From Bacteroidales bacterium (GTDB taxonomy: Bacteria; Bacteroidota; Bacteroidia; Bacteroidales; UBA932), in assembly GCA_015060245.1 (NCBI GenBank), contig SUYU01000009.1, positions 1-64,000 on the forward strand: a stretch of 64,000 nt of DNA. Reading direction: 5' to 3'. The position numbers and the translations under genes are program-made. Below, in pieces: positions 55,582-63,529 of this stretch. Position 1 is the first letter of the stretch, and every line of letters starts with the position of its first letter. The notes under the pieces were generated by a model. It saw nothing but the letters and a program-made list of their open reading frames with translations. It was not told where the DNA came from and did no database searches.

Positions 55582-56532
55582 TTATTTTTCTGATATAGTT
55601 GCTATATATTTTTCAATCAAAAATATAGGGTGATATTGCAACTTGGCATTACGCAGGCTCTCATCACCGGCATCATCCTCCCTGTTCACATACATGAATC
55701 CTATATCTTCGGCTGTAAGTTCCATTCCAGGAGTGTATGGAACAGCCATCTGGTGCTGCAGGAACATCTGGCTTATGGCCGGATAGGCTCCTGTAATATC
55801 GGCAAAAGCCTTCTCTATATGAACCAGAAGTGTGTTGGAATTGAGCCTCTCTCCAATGGTAAATGCAACAACCCTTCCATTGGAGCGCAGGATTCCGCCC
55901 TTCAGGCGCAGTGCTTCAAAATTCTCCAGGGCACTCTTTACCGAGCAACTCTCCTGCTGCATGGAGGTATCCTGTCCGCAGCCGTAAAGGGCACACCACT
56001 CCTTGTTCATCTGCAGGCACTCCCCAACAGTGGCCGGAGTTATATCTTCATAACTCCAGTTGTTGTTGTTCTTGAAGCGTGAGACAAAATTCCTCTTTGA
56101 CTGGTACTTCTTGCCCTTGAGTGTAATGAGGTTCTCTGCAAGGTATATATAGTCAAAGGAGTTGCGGTTTGCCTCAAAGGAGAATTTGCCTGGAAAGAGT
56201 TCCTCAAGAATCGCTCTCTGCTGCTCAAGTACCGACAGCAGTACAAACTCTGCATCAAGGCTGCTTGCATCATCCATCATGGCCTGGAGGACCTCCTTAT
56301 GCTCTCCACGTCCGGCAGGGAAGAAGTACCTCGCTTTTCCGGTATCAGATGATCCCTGAGGGCAGAAACGTACAATCAGAAAATCTTTAAAACGTGCTAT
56401 TCTGGTACAAAATACCTCTTTCCAGATGAAAAGAACGGTAAAGTTGAACTCAGTTGCCCCATAGTCGGAGTATGAGAGCAACTGGTCAACCCATTCTTTA
56501 TCAGATAACTCTATTTTCTTGAATTCGATCAT
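55582..56532 (-). CDS. DUF2156 (phosphatidylglycerol lysyltransferase C-terminal-like) protein
   Basis: A 316-residue cytosolic protein of the DUF2156 group, with tandem GNAT-like folds related to aminoacyl-transferring enzymes such as MprF and FemX. It starts MIEFKKIELSDKEWVDQLLS, has YQSKRNFVSRFKNNNNWSYE near 142, and GILRSNGRVVAFTIGERLNS near 215. The region VHIEKAFADITGAYPAISQMF is the most conserved part of the family. The substrate is unknown. It lies 37 bp upstream of gldE in the same direction. Confidence 0.83.
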   Translation of the reverse strand: MIEFKKIELSDKEWVDQLLSYSDYGATEFNFTVLFIWKEVFCTRIARFKDFLIVRFCPQGSSDTGKARYFFPAGRGEHKEVLQAMMDDASSLDAEFVLLSVLEQQRAILEELFPGKFSFEANRNSFDYIYLAENLITLKGKKYQSKRNFVSRFKNNNNWSYEDITPATVGECLQMNKEWCALYGCGQDTSMQQESCSVKSALENFEALRLKGGILRSNGRVVAFTIGERLNSNTLLVHIEKAFADITGAYPAISQMFLQHQMAVPYTPGMELTAEDIGFMYVNREDDAGDESLRNAKLQYHPIFLIEKYIATISEK

Positions 56533-56581
56533 ATAATATGTTACCCTTCAGACTGTAAATTCCATCAGGCAAAACGGCAGA

Positions 56582-57961
56582 TTACTCTGCAAGCCACTCT
56601 TTAAGGATAGCAATGGCCTCCTTCTTCATCTCTTCAGGAAGAGTGTTGATTCTCGCCCTGTGGCTTCCGCCGGGTTCAACAAAAAGATGCATGGTCTTGC
56701 GTCCTTTGCCCTTTGCCTTAAGTGCCTCATTCTTTACAGGTGCCACAGGCATAACTGCGCTCCAAGGATCAAACTCTCCATATATGAACATCATTTTCGA
56801 GTCAGTTGTTTCAAGGAACTTCTTGATATCCTTGTAAAGGTATTTGTCAAAAGTGAAAGTCTGGCTCTGCGGCACGAAGAGTTTTGTAAGGTAACCCTCG
56901 GCATCCTTGATGGTCAAAAGTCCCTTGAACGGTTTGGTGTCGTAACCATAATAGCCCAACTCTTTGGCAGCCTGTACAAAGAATGGTGCAGATGAGCCGC
57001 CCTCGGCAAAATAGTCGGGACCGCTGGTCTTTACAAGAAAATCAAACATCTGTTTGTCGGTAGCGGTTTTTGGATCGGGAACTATATCAGTGCTGTAGCC
57101 CCACTGCCAGAATGCAAACGGAAACTCAAGTACGCAGTAGTCATAAACTGCCTCAAGAGGCATTTTGTAGGTAAGTTTGTCTTTTGCCGACAGTTCTTCA
57201 AACATAGGCTGTATCTTGTCTCTTCTCTTGAGGAACTCAATCTGGAAATTCCTCAAAATCTCCCTGTCTCTCTCTGTACCGGCAAACTCGGCAAGGAATG
57301 GCTCATGGCGGCCGTCCTCCTGGCCTTTGCATAGAGGGCCAACGTAAGGAACTGATATGTCAATGTCCTGCGGATAGTATGTTGTGTAGAACATTGCTGT
57401 CTGTCCGCCCTTGCTTATGCCTGTGGCAATCCATTTGCCGCTGTAAAGTTTCTTGAAAAGTTGGTTTACCCTGTGGAGGTCTGCCGCCTCGTTCCTTGCA
57501 GTCATGTAGTCCCAGTTGAGGGTCTCGTCTGTGATTGAAGGGTCATCCTGCATAAAAGGAATTGATTCGCTGAAATAGCGGTGCTCAACCTCTATCATGT
57601 TGGCATTGAACATTGTAGACAACTCGTTGCTGTAGTTTGCTCCGGCACCTCTTGAACTGTAGCCCTCTGTAACAAGTACCATAGGATTGTCATAACCGGT
57701 GTGCATAAGAACCACTTTCTGCCTGAATGTGCCCACTGCCGGATTGGTGTGGTCAATAGGCTGCTCAATAAAAAGTTGGTACTTCTCCGAATAGAGATCC
57801 TTAACCCTCTTTCCAATCTCAAGCGCCTTTATGCCGCTCACCTTAATGCCGCATTCTGTCGCTGCTGCCTGCAATTTCTGCTCAAACTCCTGTGCAAAGG
57901 CAGGAGAGATGACCAATAGCAAGAGTGCTATCAGTGCAAATTGTTTCATTCTCTTTACCAT
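56582..57961 (-). CDS. Exported S37-type serine peptidase (PS-10)
   Basis: A predicted secreted tripeptidyl or prolyl aminopeptidase of family S37 (alpha/beta-hydrolase fold). The 459 residues have a signal peptide (MKQFALIALLLLVISPAFAQ, about 5-24). The nucleophile-elbow sequence WIATGISKGGQTAMFYTTY is near residue 180. The acid region is MMFIYGEFDPWSAVMPV near residue 397, and the catalytic His is in VEPGGSHRARINTLP near residue 431. The Ser and Asp-His positions fit a complete triad. It may belong to the transcript with the DUF2156 gene 49 bp downstream. Confidence 0.85.
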   Translation of the reverse strand: MVKRMKQFALIALLLLVISPAFAQEFEQKLQAAATECGIKVSGIKALEIGKRVKDLYSEKYQLFIEQPIDHTNPAVGTFRQKVVLMHTGYDNPMVLVTEGYSSRGAGANYSNELSTMFNANMIEVEHRYFSESIPFMQDDPSITDETLNWDYMTARNEAADLHRVNQLFKKLYSGKWIATGISKGGQTAMFYTTYYPQDIDISVPYVGPLCKGQEDGRHEPFLAEFAGTERDREILRNFQIEFLKRRDKIQPMFEELSAKDKLTYKMPLEAVYDYCVLEFPFAFWQWGYSTDIVPDPKTATDKQMFDFLVKTSGPDYFAEGGSSAPFFVQAAKELGYYGYDTKPFKGLLTIKDAEGYLTKLFVPQSQTFTFDKYLYKDIKKFLETTDSKMMFIYGEFDPWSAVMPVAPVKNEALKAKGKGRKTMHLFVEPGGSHRARINTLPEEMKKEAIAILKEWLAE

Positions 57962-58034
57962 ATCATTAAAATTTATATTGTTTCAAAACTCTTCTTAATT
58001 TCTGTTAAACAGACAATTCTATTCATGCAGCACA

Positions 58035-59171
58035 TCAAAACCTCACACCAAATCCCGCTGTAAACTCGCACCACTCAAAGGCCACCGTATTTATTCCGGC
58101 GGAGAGAGTAAAGTTGCGCAGGGTAAAGAGAAGGCCTGCATCAAGGGCAACACCCTTGTATGAGCAATCCTCAACCTTGGCCCACTCTCCATTTATATCT
58201 TCCCATACAACCGATGAGGTTCCGTATCCTGCTCCGGCATACGCTCCCAGCCAAGTGGTGAAATGAGACATTACACCGGCTGTGGCATTCAAACGGCCAT
58301 GCTTCTGTTTGCCGGTGGTCCATATTGTGCCGCCGCCCTCCAATGTACCGTCAGACATGCACCCATAATTGCTTTTAGTGTTGTTGAAACTGCTTCTGAT
58401 GTTCAGGTAGCCGCCAATCTGCCTGCAATAGCCTGTCCGTATTCCGTAAGAGGGGGGTTCGTTTATGCCAATATCTGCCAAGAATAGAAATCCTTTATAA
58501 TCAATTCTTTTTTGCCCGGTGCCCTTTTTGACACTCTCTTTGACCGCACCTTTTTCCTGAACCGGAGCCACTGCCGTTGTTGAACCATTGCCTGCCGCGA
58601 TGGCTGTAGTGTTTTCCGCACTATTTCCCGTAGCGTTGTCTGTAGACTTGCCTGTAGCGTTGCTTGGAGTCTTTTCTGCCGGAAGTGCAATACTCTCCTG
58701 TGCGGCAAACTTGTGCTCAATGACCATCCGTTGCGGGTCACTCTTTTCTGCGCTCTGTGGGGTCTTGAGCCTCAACTCATAGGTTGTTGCGCTCTCAATA
58801 GCAACAGGAAAATAGTATTCACGAATTACTCCAAACTCCGGGTGGCGTATGGTAATTCTCTGCGCCTTTTCAGGAATATATACCCAAATCTCGCCAACCT
58901 CCTGGTGGACCTCTGTAATGCCCATCACGCCAATGTCAAAGTCAAACCCGGTATGGGTTGTAACCACCTTTATAAGTGCCGCCTTTTTGCCGTTCTGGTC
59001 AATTATAGGGTGGAGAGTGCGTGCGTCAAGATCCATTTCAAGTTGCTTGAAGGAGGAAACGTAGAACTCGCTGGCCCTGTTCTGTGCCAGAAGGAGAATA
59101 TGGGCAAAGATTGCCATACCCAATACAAATGCTCTTTTCATGCCAATTTTCATGCTCCTTTTCTCTGTCAA
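58035..59171 (-). CDS. Envelope protein: PEGA-like N-terminal domain, repeat linker, beta-barrel-like C-terminus
   Basis: A predicted exported protein of 378 residues; function unknown. The signal peptide is near residues 11-30 (ILLLAQNRASEFY). The domain FYVSSFKQLEMDLDARTLHP...YYFPV (residues about 36-122) is a Bacteroidota-conserved beta module resembling PEGA or carboxypeptidase-regulatory folds. It is followed by a Thr/Asn/Ala-rich linker of three 8-residue repeats (NATGKSTD, NATGNSAE, NTTAIAAG), then a Gly/aromatic-rich stretch ending FTAGFGVRF, which resembles a small outer-membrane barrel. Start may be 59171 or the later ATG at 59141. It is the last gene of the operon with the LPP20-like and WG-repeat genes. 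Confidence 0.7.
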   Translation of the reverse strand: MTEKRSMKIGMKRAFVLGMAIFAHILLLAQNRASEFYVSSFKQLEMDLDARTLHPIIDQNGKKAALIKVVTTHTGFDFDIGVMGITEVHQEVGEIWVYIPEKAQRITIRHPEFGVIREYYFPVAIESATTYELRLKTPQSAEKSDPQRMVIEHKFAAQESIALPAEKTPSNATGKSTDNATGNSAENTTAIAAGNGSTTAVAPVQEKGAVKESVKKGTGQKRIDYKGFLFLADIGINEPPSYGIRTGYCRQIGGYLNIRSSFNNTKSNYGCMSDGTLEGGGTIWTTGKQKHGRLNATAGVMSHFTTWLGAYAGAGYGTSSVVWEDINGEWAKVEDCSYKGVALDAGLLFTLRNFTLSAGINTVAFEWCEFTAGFGVRF

Positions 59172-59200
59172 TTAAAATATACACCTTCAATGCTCCCGAA

Positions 59201-61024
59201 TCAGAAGTGGTACGGTCCTATGATTCCAAACTCCTGGTCGGGCTCCGTCTGCCATGTCCTTACGTGAATGATGGGCTGCGTGTGGTCCTTGAGGTCAACC
59301 ATAAGGAAGAGATAACCCTTGTCGGAATAGTTGGATGACCAGTAGTCCTGTGAGAGTTGTATGCCGTACATGCGGCTTCCTTTGCCGAGCATAAGCACCT
59401 CGCTGCTGTTGAACGACACGTTAATGAACTCGTTGGCGGTAAAGACCTGTTTGAGTCTCGAGACATACTGCTCCTTGTTCTGTTTGGTGAGCGACACAAA
59501 CTTGCTCTCCATGAGTTCGTTGTGAATCTTTGCATTTTTAAGTACCCGTCCGGTTATAATGAGAGCCTGGTCATCAAAGATTGAACTTATGTAGTCGAGG
59601 CGTTCAAGGGCGTATGCTGTCTTATAGTTTTCAAGGAACGACACAATGATTATTCTGGCCTCCTCCGGCCAGTTGTTGTGCGAAATAATGTCCCTTGCTG
59701 CATCCTTGTGGAGGGCAAAGGTTATGTTTGCAATTCTGTTTTCATTGTTGAATGTAAGCACAATGTCCTCAACAAAGGAGCGGTTGTTGCCGTTGAACGA
59801 GAATACCATTGGAATGCTCCTGCAATAGATCTCCCCTCCAAGTCTGTAGAAATGGAGTTCTCCGCGCTCAATTATACGGGCATTGCCATAGCGCATGAGC
59901 CTGTTGTAAATCTGGAGTCCCTCCTGGGTAAAGAGCGTGTCGGGTAGGGTATATGTGCCATTTCCAATGGCGGTGCAGAATTGGTCAACTATGCTCTCAA
60001 GATTTGCTGTGTTGTGTACTGCTGCAATCTCAATGGCGGTGCTCTCCTGCTGCGGCATCTCCTGTTGCTGTGCAAGCACGCTCAGAATCTTGTTCTTGAC
60101 CTCTTCGGGGTTTATGCTTTCAATCTTGTCGGTTTCAATCTCTCTTCTTTGCTCTATAACCTCCTCATTGGAGCCTTGGGATGCAAGGAGTTCCTGAATC
60201 TGCTTGATCTGATTATCTATATGGAGCATGTGCGAATGGCCGCTTTCATATCTTATCATAAAGTCGTTGAGGTTGGCCGACGAGGTATTCTCAACCACTC
60301 CCCGCCCATCTTTTGCACTGTACAGGCCGCTCCATTGCCTGCCGTCATAAAAGCGGTAGTTGATGCTCCTTACGGGTTGTCCCTTGTAGGTGAAATCAAT
60401 GGCAACCAAACTCTTGTCTTCTGCCTGTGATGCTGTGTATGAGGCATTGAGGTTGCCCAGAATCTCCTCTATTGAGGTTTTGACCCATTCCGGGGCGCTG
60501 TTGATTTTGCCGTTCCTGCTTCTGTATGCCAGAGATTGCGGTTGTGGAATGCTCTGAAGCAGTATCTCTGCCCACGAAAGGTTGCGCAGGGCAATGTCTA
60601 TCTGGCGGTGTTCAAGGGCTGTCTCTGCCATTGAGAGCATCTCATTTATTTTTGAACGGCGGCTCTTGAAGATGTTGTCTATACTGTCTTTGTGTATGTA
60701 GCGCAATGAGCAGAAGCCTCCCTTCTCCTTGGTAATGATTTGTGTGCTGCTGCCCTCAATGCCCTCTTTGTGGCTCTGTAGCAATTGCCTGTTTATGTTG
60801 GGGTTTGAGTGTATCTCCACTCTTCCCGACAGCCTGCCCACAAGCCCCTTGCCGGCACTCTCTGCTGCCTGTTCGCGGCTCTGTGCAAAGGCCTCAGCCC
60901 AGATATAGGCCGGATTCTCCTTTATTTGGGCCGGATTCTGGCCATACGAATCAAACGGCTTTAAGGCAGCCAGAATGATTGTGAGGGCAATATGTAAAAG
61001 AATGCTACTTCTCATAATTTGCAT
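59201..61024 (-). CDS. LPP20-like exported protein with NTF2-like C-terminal region
   Basis: A 607-residue exported protein of unknown function. The N-terminus is a signal peptide (ILLHIALTIILAAL), then an LPP20/FlgO-like segment (YIWAEAFAQSREQAAESAGKG near residues 41-60, spread over about 35-150). A helical middle follows (NEMLSMAETALEHRQIDIALR). A C-terminal alpha+beta region (about 390-600) includes FLENYKTAYALERLDYISSIF, as in NTF2/SnoaL-type folds. The two parts together look like a fusion. It overlaps the upstream WG gene by 20 bp, a coupling sign; a later ATG at 61015 would reduce this to 11 bp. The PEGA/barrel gene follows 29 bp on. Confidence 0.68.
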   Translation of the reverse strand: MQIMRSSILLHIALTIILAALKPFDSYGQNPAQIKENPAYIWAEAFAQSREQAAESAGKGLVGRLSGRVEIHSNPNINRQLLQSHKEGIEGSSTQIITKEKGGFCSLRYIHKDSIDNIFKSRRSKINEMLSMAETALEHRQIDIALRNLSWAEILLQSIPQPQSLAYRSRNGKINSAPEWVKTSIEEILGNLNASYTASQAEDKSLVAIDFTYKGQPVRSINYRFYDGRQWSGLYSAKDGRGVVENTSSANLNDFMIRYESGHSHMLHIDNQIKQIQELLASQGSNEEVIEQRREIETDKIESINPEEVKNKILSVLAQQQEMPQQESTAIEIAAVHNTANLESIVDQFCTAIGNGTYTLPDTLFTQEGLQIYNRLMRYGNARIIERGELHFYRLGGEIYCRSIPMVFSFNGNNRSFVEDIVLTFNNENRIANITFALHKDAARDIISHNNWPEEARIIIVSFLENYKTAYALERLDYISSIFDDQALIITGRVLKNAKIHNELMESKFVSLTKQNKEQYVSRLKQVFTANEFINVSFNSSEVLMLGKGSRMYGIQLSQDYWSSNYSDKGYLFLMVDLKDHTQPIIHVRTWQTEPDQEFGIIGPYHF

Positions 61025-61793
61025 ATTTGTCAGTTATTCCGCTCAAGCGCTCCAATTGTGCGGAGGTCATGTGTCCCGAAGCCTCCTTAAGCATATCCTC
61101 TATGGCCATAGCCTCCTTAATGATGCGTTGCAGGGCCATGTTGCTCTCCTTTTTTGGCATTTTTGAGGTGCGTGCCAGGATCTTTGTCTCTATACAACTG
61201 TTGCAGAGTGCTTCATACCGGTCAAGAATACCGTTCCAGTACTTTTCATCGGCCATGAGTCTGCTGCTGTATATCTGCTCATAGTGCTTGAGGTTCTGCA
61301 TAATGATGTCGGGATGCAGGTTGGTGTGCTCAATGGCGCGGCCCGTATTGTCAATTACAGTGGCATAATCTCCCTTTATGGCAAGTGCCAGTTGCGGGGT
61401 AATGAAATTTATGTTGTTGTACTCTACCGGCAGCAACAGTTGGCCGGTAACAGAGAGCAATCCGTACAATTCTCCATCTCTTATTATTGCGCAGCCGTTG
61501 AAGCAGTAGTTGAAATGGTCAAATTCAATGCTGTTTATTCTTTTGCCCTCTTTTGACAACAAAAACTCCCTGCCATTGGCCCTGGCGAGCACATTGCCGT
61601 TTGAGAGGCCCTCCAGAGCGTCATATATATACTCTGTTACAGGAACTCCGTAGGAGTCGGCAACGGCATACTTGTCGCCAAGCCTGCTGAATGTGCTGTA
61701 GAGCGACCAGATTGTCTCTCCCTCCCTGTTCTCAGTTTTGGGCGAGCAGGCTACAATTATTGCAGCAATAAGTATGAGGAGTATTTTTTTCAT
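61005..61793 (-). CDS. WG-repeat-like lipoprotein
   Basis: A predicted lipoprotein of 262 residues; function unknown. The ATG at 61793 gives a clean lipobox signal (MKKILLILIAAIIVACSPKT, Cys about 16); the longer reading from 61859 adds 22 residues over the divergent kinase gene. The next 150 residues look like WG-type beta repeats, for example DKYAVADSYGVPVTEYIYDA and RDGELYGLLSVTGQLLLPVE. A helical C-terminal half contains four Cys-spaced segments (EALCNSCIETK). It starts the three-gene envelope operon, divergent from the Ser/Thr kinase. Confidence 0.72.
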   Translation of the reverse strand: MKKILLILIAAIIVACSPKTENREGETIWSLYSTFSRLGDKYAVADSYGVPVTEYIYDALEGLSNGNVLARANGREFLLSKEGKRINSIEFDHFNYCFNGCAIIRDGELYGLLSVTGQLLLPVEYNNINFITPQLALAIKGDYATVIDNTGRAIEHTNLHPDIIMQNLKHYEQIYSSRLMADEKYWNGILDRYEALCNSCIETKILARTSKMPKKESNMALQRIIKEAMAIEDMLKEASGHMTSAQLERLSGITDKYANYEK

Positions 61794-61804
61794 ATAACAA
61801 ACTA

Positions 61805-61812
61805 CAAATGTA
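61805..61812 (-). promoter_or_regulatory. -7 box for the WG-lipoprotein operon
   Basis: TACATTTG on the minus strand (CAAATGTA on +), 11 nt before the ATG at 61793. The kinase -7 box begins 13 bp away, so the two promoters share DNA. Confidence 0.55.
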
Positions 61813-61825
61813 CTAAATAATTGGC

Positions 61826-61833
61826 TATCTTTG
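61826..61833 (+). promoter_or_regulatory. -7 box for the Ser/Thr kinase gene
   Basis: TATCTTTG, matching TAnnTTTG, 8 nt before the kinase ATG at 61842, which suggests a very short or absent leader. Confidence 0.55.
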
Positions 61834-61841
61834 GAGTCGTT

Positions 61842-62741
61842 ATGGCCAAAGAGGAGCAACCTTCAATCTTTTTTTCAAATTTTTCCGGCACCGCTGCGGC
61901 AAGTGCAAAGAGACCGGAGTATATCTGTTCATCAAAGAGCGGATACAGCGTGCTGTATAGGTATGACAAGGAGGGCAAGTTCAGGGTTCTCAAGGCCCTC
62001 AAGGCGCAGTTCAGGGGCAATCCGGTTTATGAGAGGCTGCTGAAAAAGGAGTTTGAGATTGGTTGGGAACTTGACCACCCGAACATTTGCAAGGTTTATG
62101 CATTTGAAAACATTCAGGGGTTGGGCAATTGCATTGAAATGGAGTATGTAGATGGCTGCACGCTTGATGATTTTGTCCAAAGTGAGTTTTCAGATAAAGG
62201 CGCTCTTAAAAGGATACTTTGCCAGACATGCGATGCATTGGCCTATATTCATCACAAACAGATTATTCACAGGGATCTGAAACCGCAGAACATTCTTGTT
62301 ACCCACAACGGCCTCAATGTGAAAATAATTGATTTTGGCCTTTCTGATACCGACTGGCATTCTGTGCTCAAGGGATCTGCCGGCACAAGGGAGTATGCCG
62401 CTCCGGAACTTTTGGAGAGAGGAGAGATAGATAACCGCACAGACATCTACTCATTGGGCAAAATTATGCTCTCAATGGACAGGGCCTATATGGCTGTTGC
62501 GCAAAAATGTACAAAGGTTTTGCCTCAAGATCGTTATGCATCTGCAGAGGAGGTAAAGGCTGCAATAATCGGTACCCGGAGGCCGCTTTTCAAGGTTGCA
62601 GTTGCGCTTTCAATAATTGCGCTGCTCGCCGTTGTTGCTGTTCTGTTGTGGAAAACGGCAGCCCCGGAGAGCATGGAGAGTACCCTTGACAAAATATTCA
62701 TTGGGGTAGGCGAGAAGATAATTGAGGCCCAGAACCGTTAG
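61842..62741 (+). CDS. Membrane-anchored Ser/Thr protein kinase
   Basis: A eukaryotic-type (Hanks) kinase of 299 residues with a cytosolic kinase domain (about 20-240) and a single transmembrane helix near 249-270 (LFKVAVALSIIALLAVVAVLLW). The rest, about 30 residues, would face the periplasm. Catalytic motifs are intact: Lys in RVLKALK, the Glu of helix C in LLKKEFEIGWEL, HRDLKPQNI, DFGLSD and AAPELLERG. The glycine-rich loop is atypical (ICSSKSGYSVLYRYDKEG instead of GxGxxG). The ATG at 61842 is used. It is divergent from an envelope operon whose promoter it overlaps. Confidence 0.9.
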   Translation: MAKEEQPSIFFSNFSGTAAASAKRPEYICSSKSGYSVLYRYDKEGKFRVLKALKAQFRGNPVYERLLKKEFEIGWELDHPNICKVYAFENIQGLGNCIEMEYVDGCTLDDFVQSEFSDKGALKRILCQTCDALAYIHHKQIIHRDLKPQNILVTHNGLNVKIIDFGLSDTDWHSVLKGSAGTREYAAPELLERGEIDNRTDIYSLGKIMLSMDRAYMAVAQKCTKVLPQDRYASAEEVKAAIIGTRRPLFKVAVALSIIALLAVVAVLLWKTAAPESMESTLDKIFIGVGEKIIEAQNR

Positions 62742-62798
62742 TCGGATTCTGAGCCGTCATATACTTTTGAACGAATCTGGTAAAACGTCAAAATTCCA

Positions 62799-63377
62799 TC
62801 AAATCTGGTCAAGCAGGGAAACGGAGGTGAGTCCGCTGTTTGATCCTGCTATATACGAAGGAGTTGTTTCGTTGCCACGTGTAATTGTTGCAATGTAGAG
62901 CGGATAATCCTGCATGAAACTTGTTGCTGTAAACTCGTCGTCCTCCAAAAGGTGCGAGTTCTCCGATGATATTACGCGGAATCTGAAATTGCCCAAATAC
63001 TCAAGTACTACAAGCCTGTTGGGATTCCAGCAGATCTGCACCCTGTTGCCAGGAGTAAGGTTGGCTACGTCAATGACCTTTGCACTAAAGAAGGATGATT
63101 CAAAATCGGGCTGGTTCTTGAGGCTGTTGCGGAATGTATTGAAATCCCTGTAACCTATGTACCTTGCAAGAATATCGAGGGTTGTGATTCTTGGAACGGG
63201 ATGCTTTGACACATAGCCCCACATTCTCTTAAGAGTTGACGCAGATACCATGTCGTTTGTCTCATGTTCAATCAGAACAGAGAGGGCCTCAAAATCTGTG
63301 GAGGTAGCAAGCCTCCTTCCGTAGTGGCCTTCAACCTCTTTAAGCAAATAGTTCAGTTCCGGTATCTGTTTCCCCAT
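62799..63377 (-). CDS. Bacteroidales protein with HTH-like N-terminal region
   Basis: A 192-residue cytosolic protein, which I recognise only as a family recurring in Bacteroidales. The N-terminal half (about 20-95) has the pattern LSVLIEHETNDMVSASTLKRMWGYVSKHPVPR and LDILARYIGYRDFNTFRN. This resembles a short helix-turn-helix or death-like helical module (the first motif spans about residues 28-60). The second half is beta-rich (RVQICWNPNRLVVLEYLGNF). No enzyme motif is seen. It lies next to the kinase gene, but convergent with it, and could be a transcription regulator of the locus; this is an inference. Confidence 0.65.
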   Translation of the reverse strand: MGKQIPELNYLLKEVEGHYGRRLATSTDFEALSVLIEHETNDMVSASTLKRMWGYVSKHPVPRITTLDILARYIGYRDFNTFRNSLKNQPDFESSFFSAKVIDVANLTPGNRVQICWNPNRLVVLEYLGNFRFRVISSENSHLLEDDEFTATSFMQDYPLYIATITRGNETTPSYIAGSNSGLTSVSLLDQI

Positions 63378-63452
63378 AAAATTAATTTAAGTCCAAAGTG
63401 CAAAAGTATGGCTTTACAATTGGCAAATCAAGTTCACAATAGGTCATTTGAT

Positions 63453-63491
63453 AAAGACCGGGGCAAATTCTCTCTGCTCCGGCCTTTTTGA
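63453..63491. terminator. Terminator between the HTH-like gene and the BspA-like gene
   Basis: An imperfect hairpin pairs about GACCGGGGCA with TGCTCCGGCC around a 9-nt loop, next to TTTTTG. It is beyond the stop of the leftward BspA-like gene. Confidence 0.5.
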
Positions 63492-63529
63492 CGTCAAATC
63501 ATTTGAAAGGGCAACGCTCCGGCAAAATC

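Noticed and set aside
62877-62890. CCACGTGT as a further parS-like site
   Set aside because: Only the central CACGTG matches; flanks do not, as with other CACGTG instances at 13.6, 40.2 and 53.9 kb.
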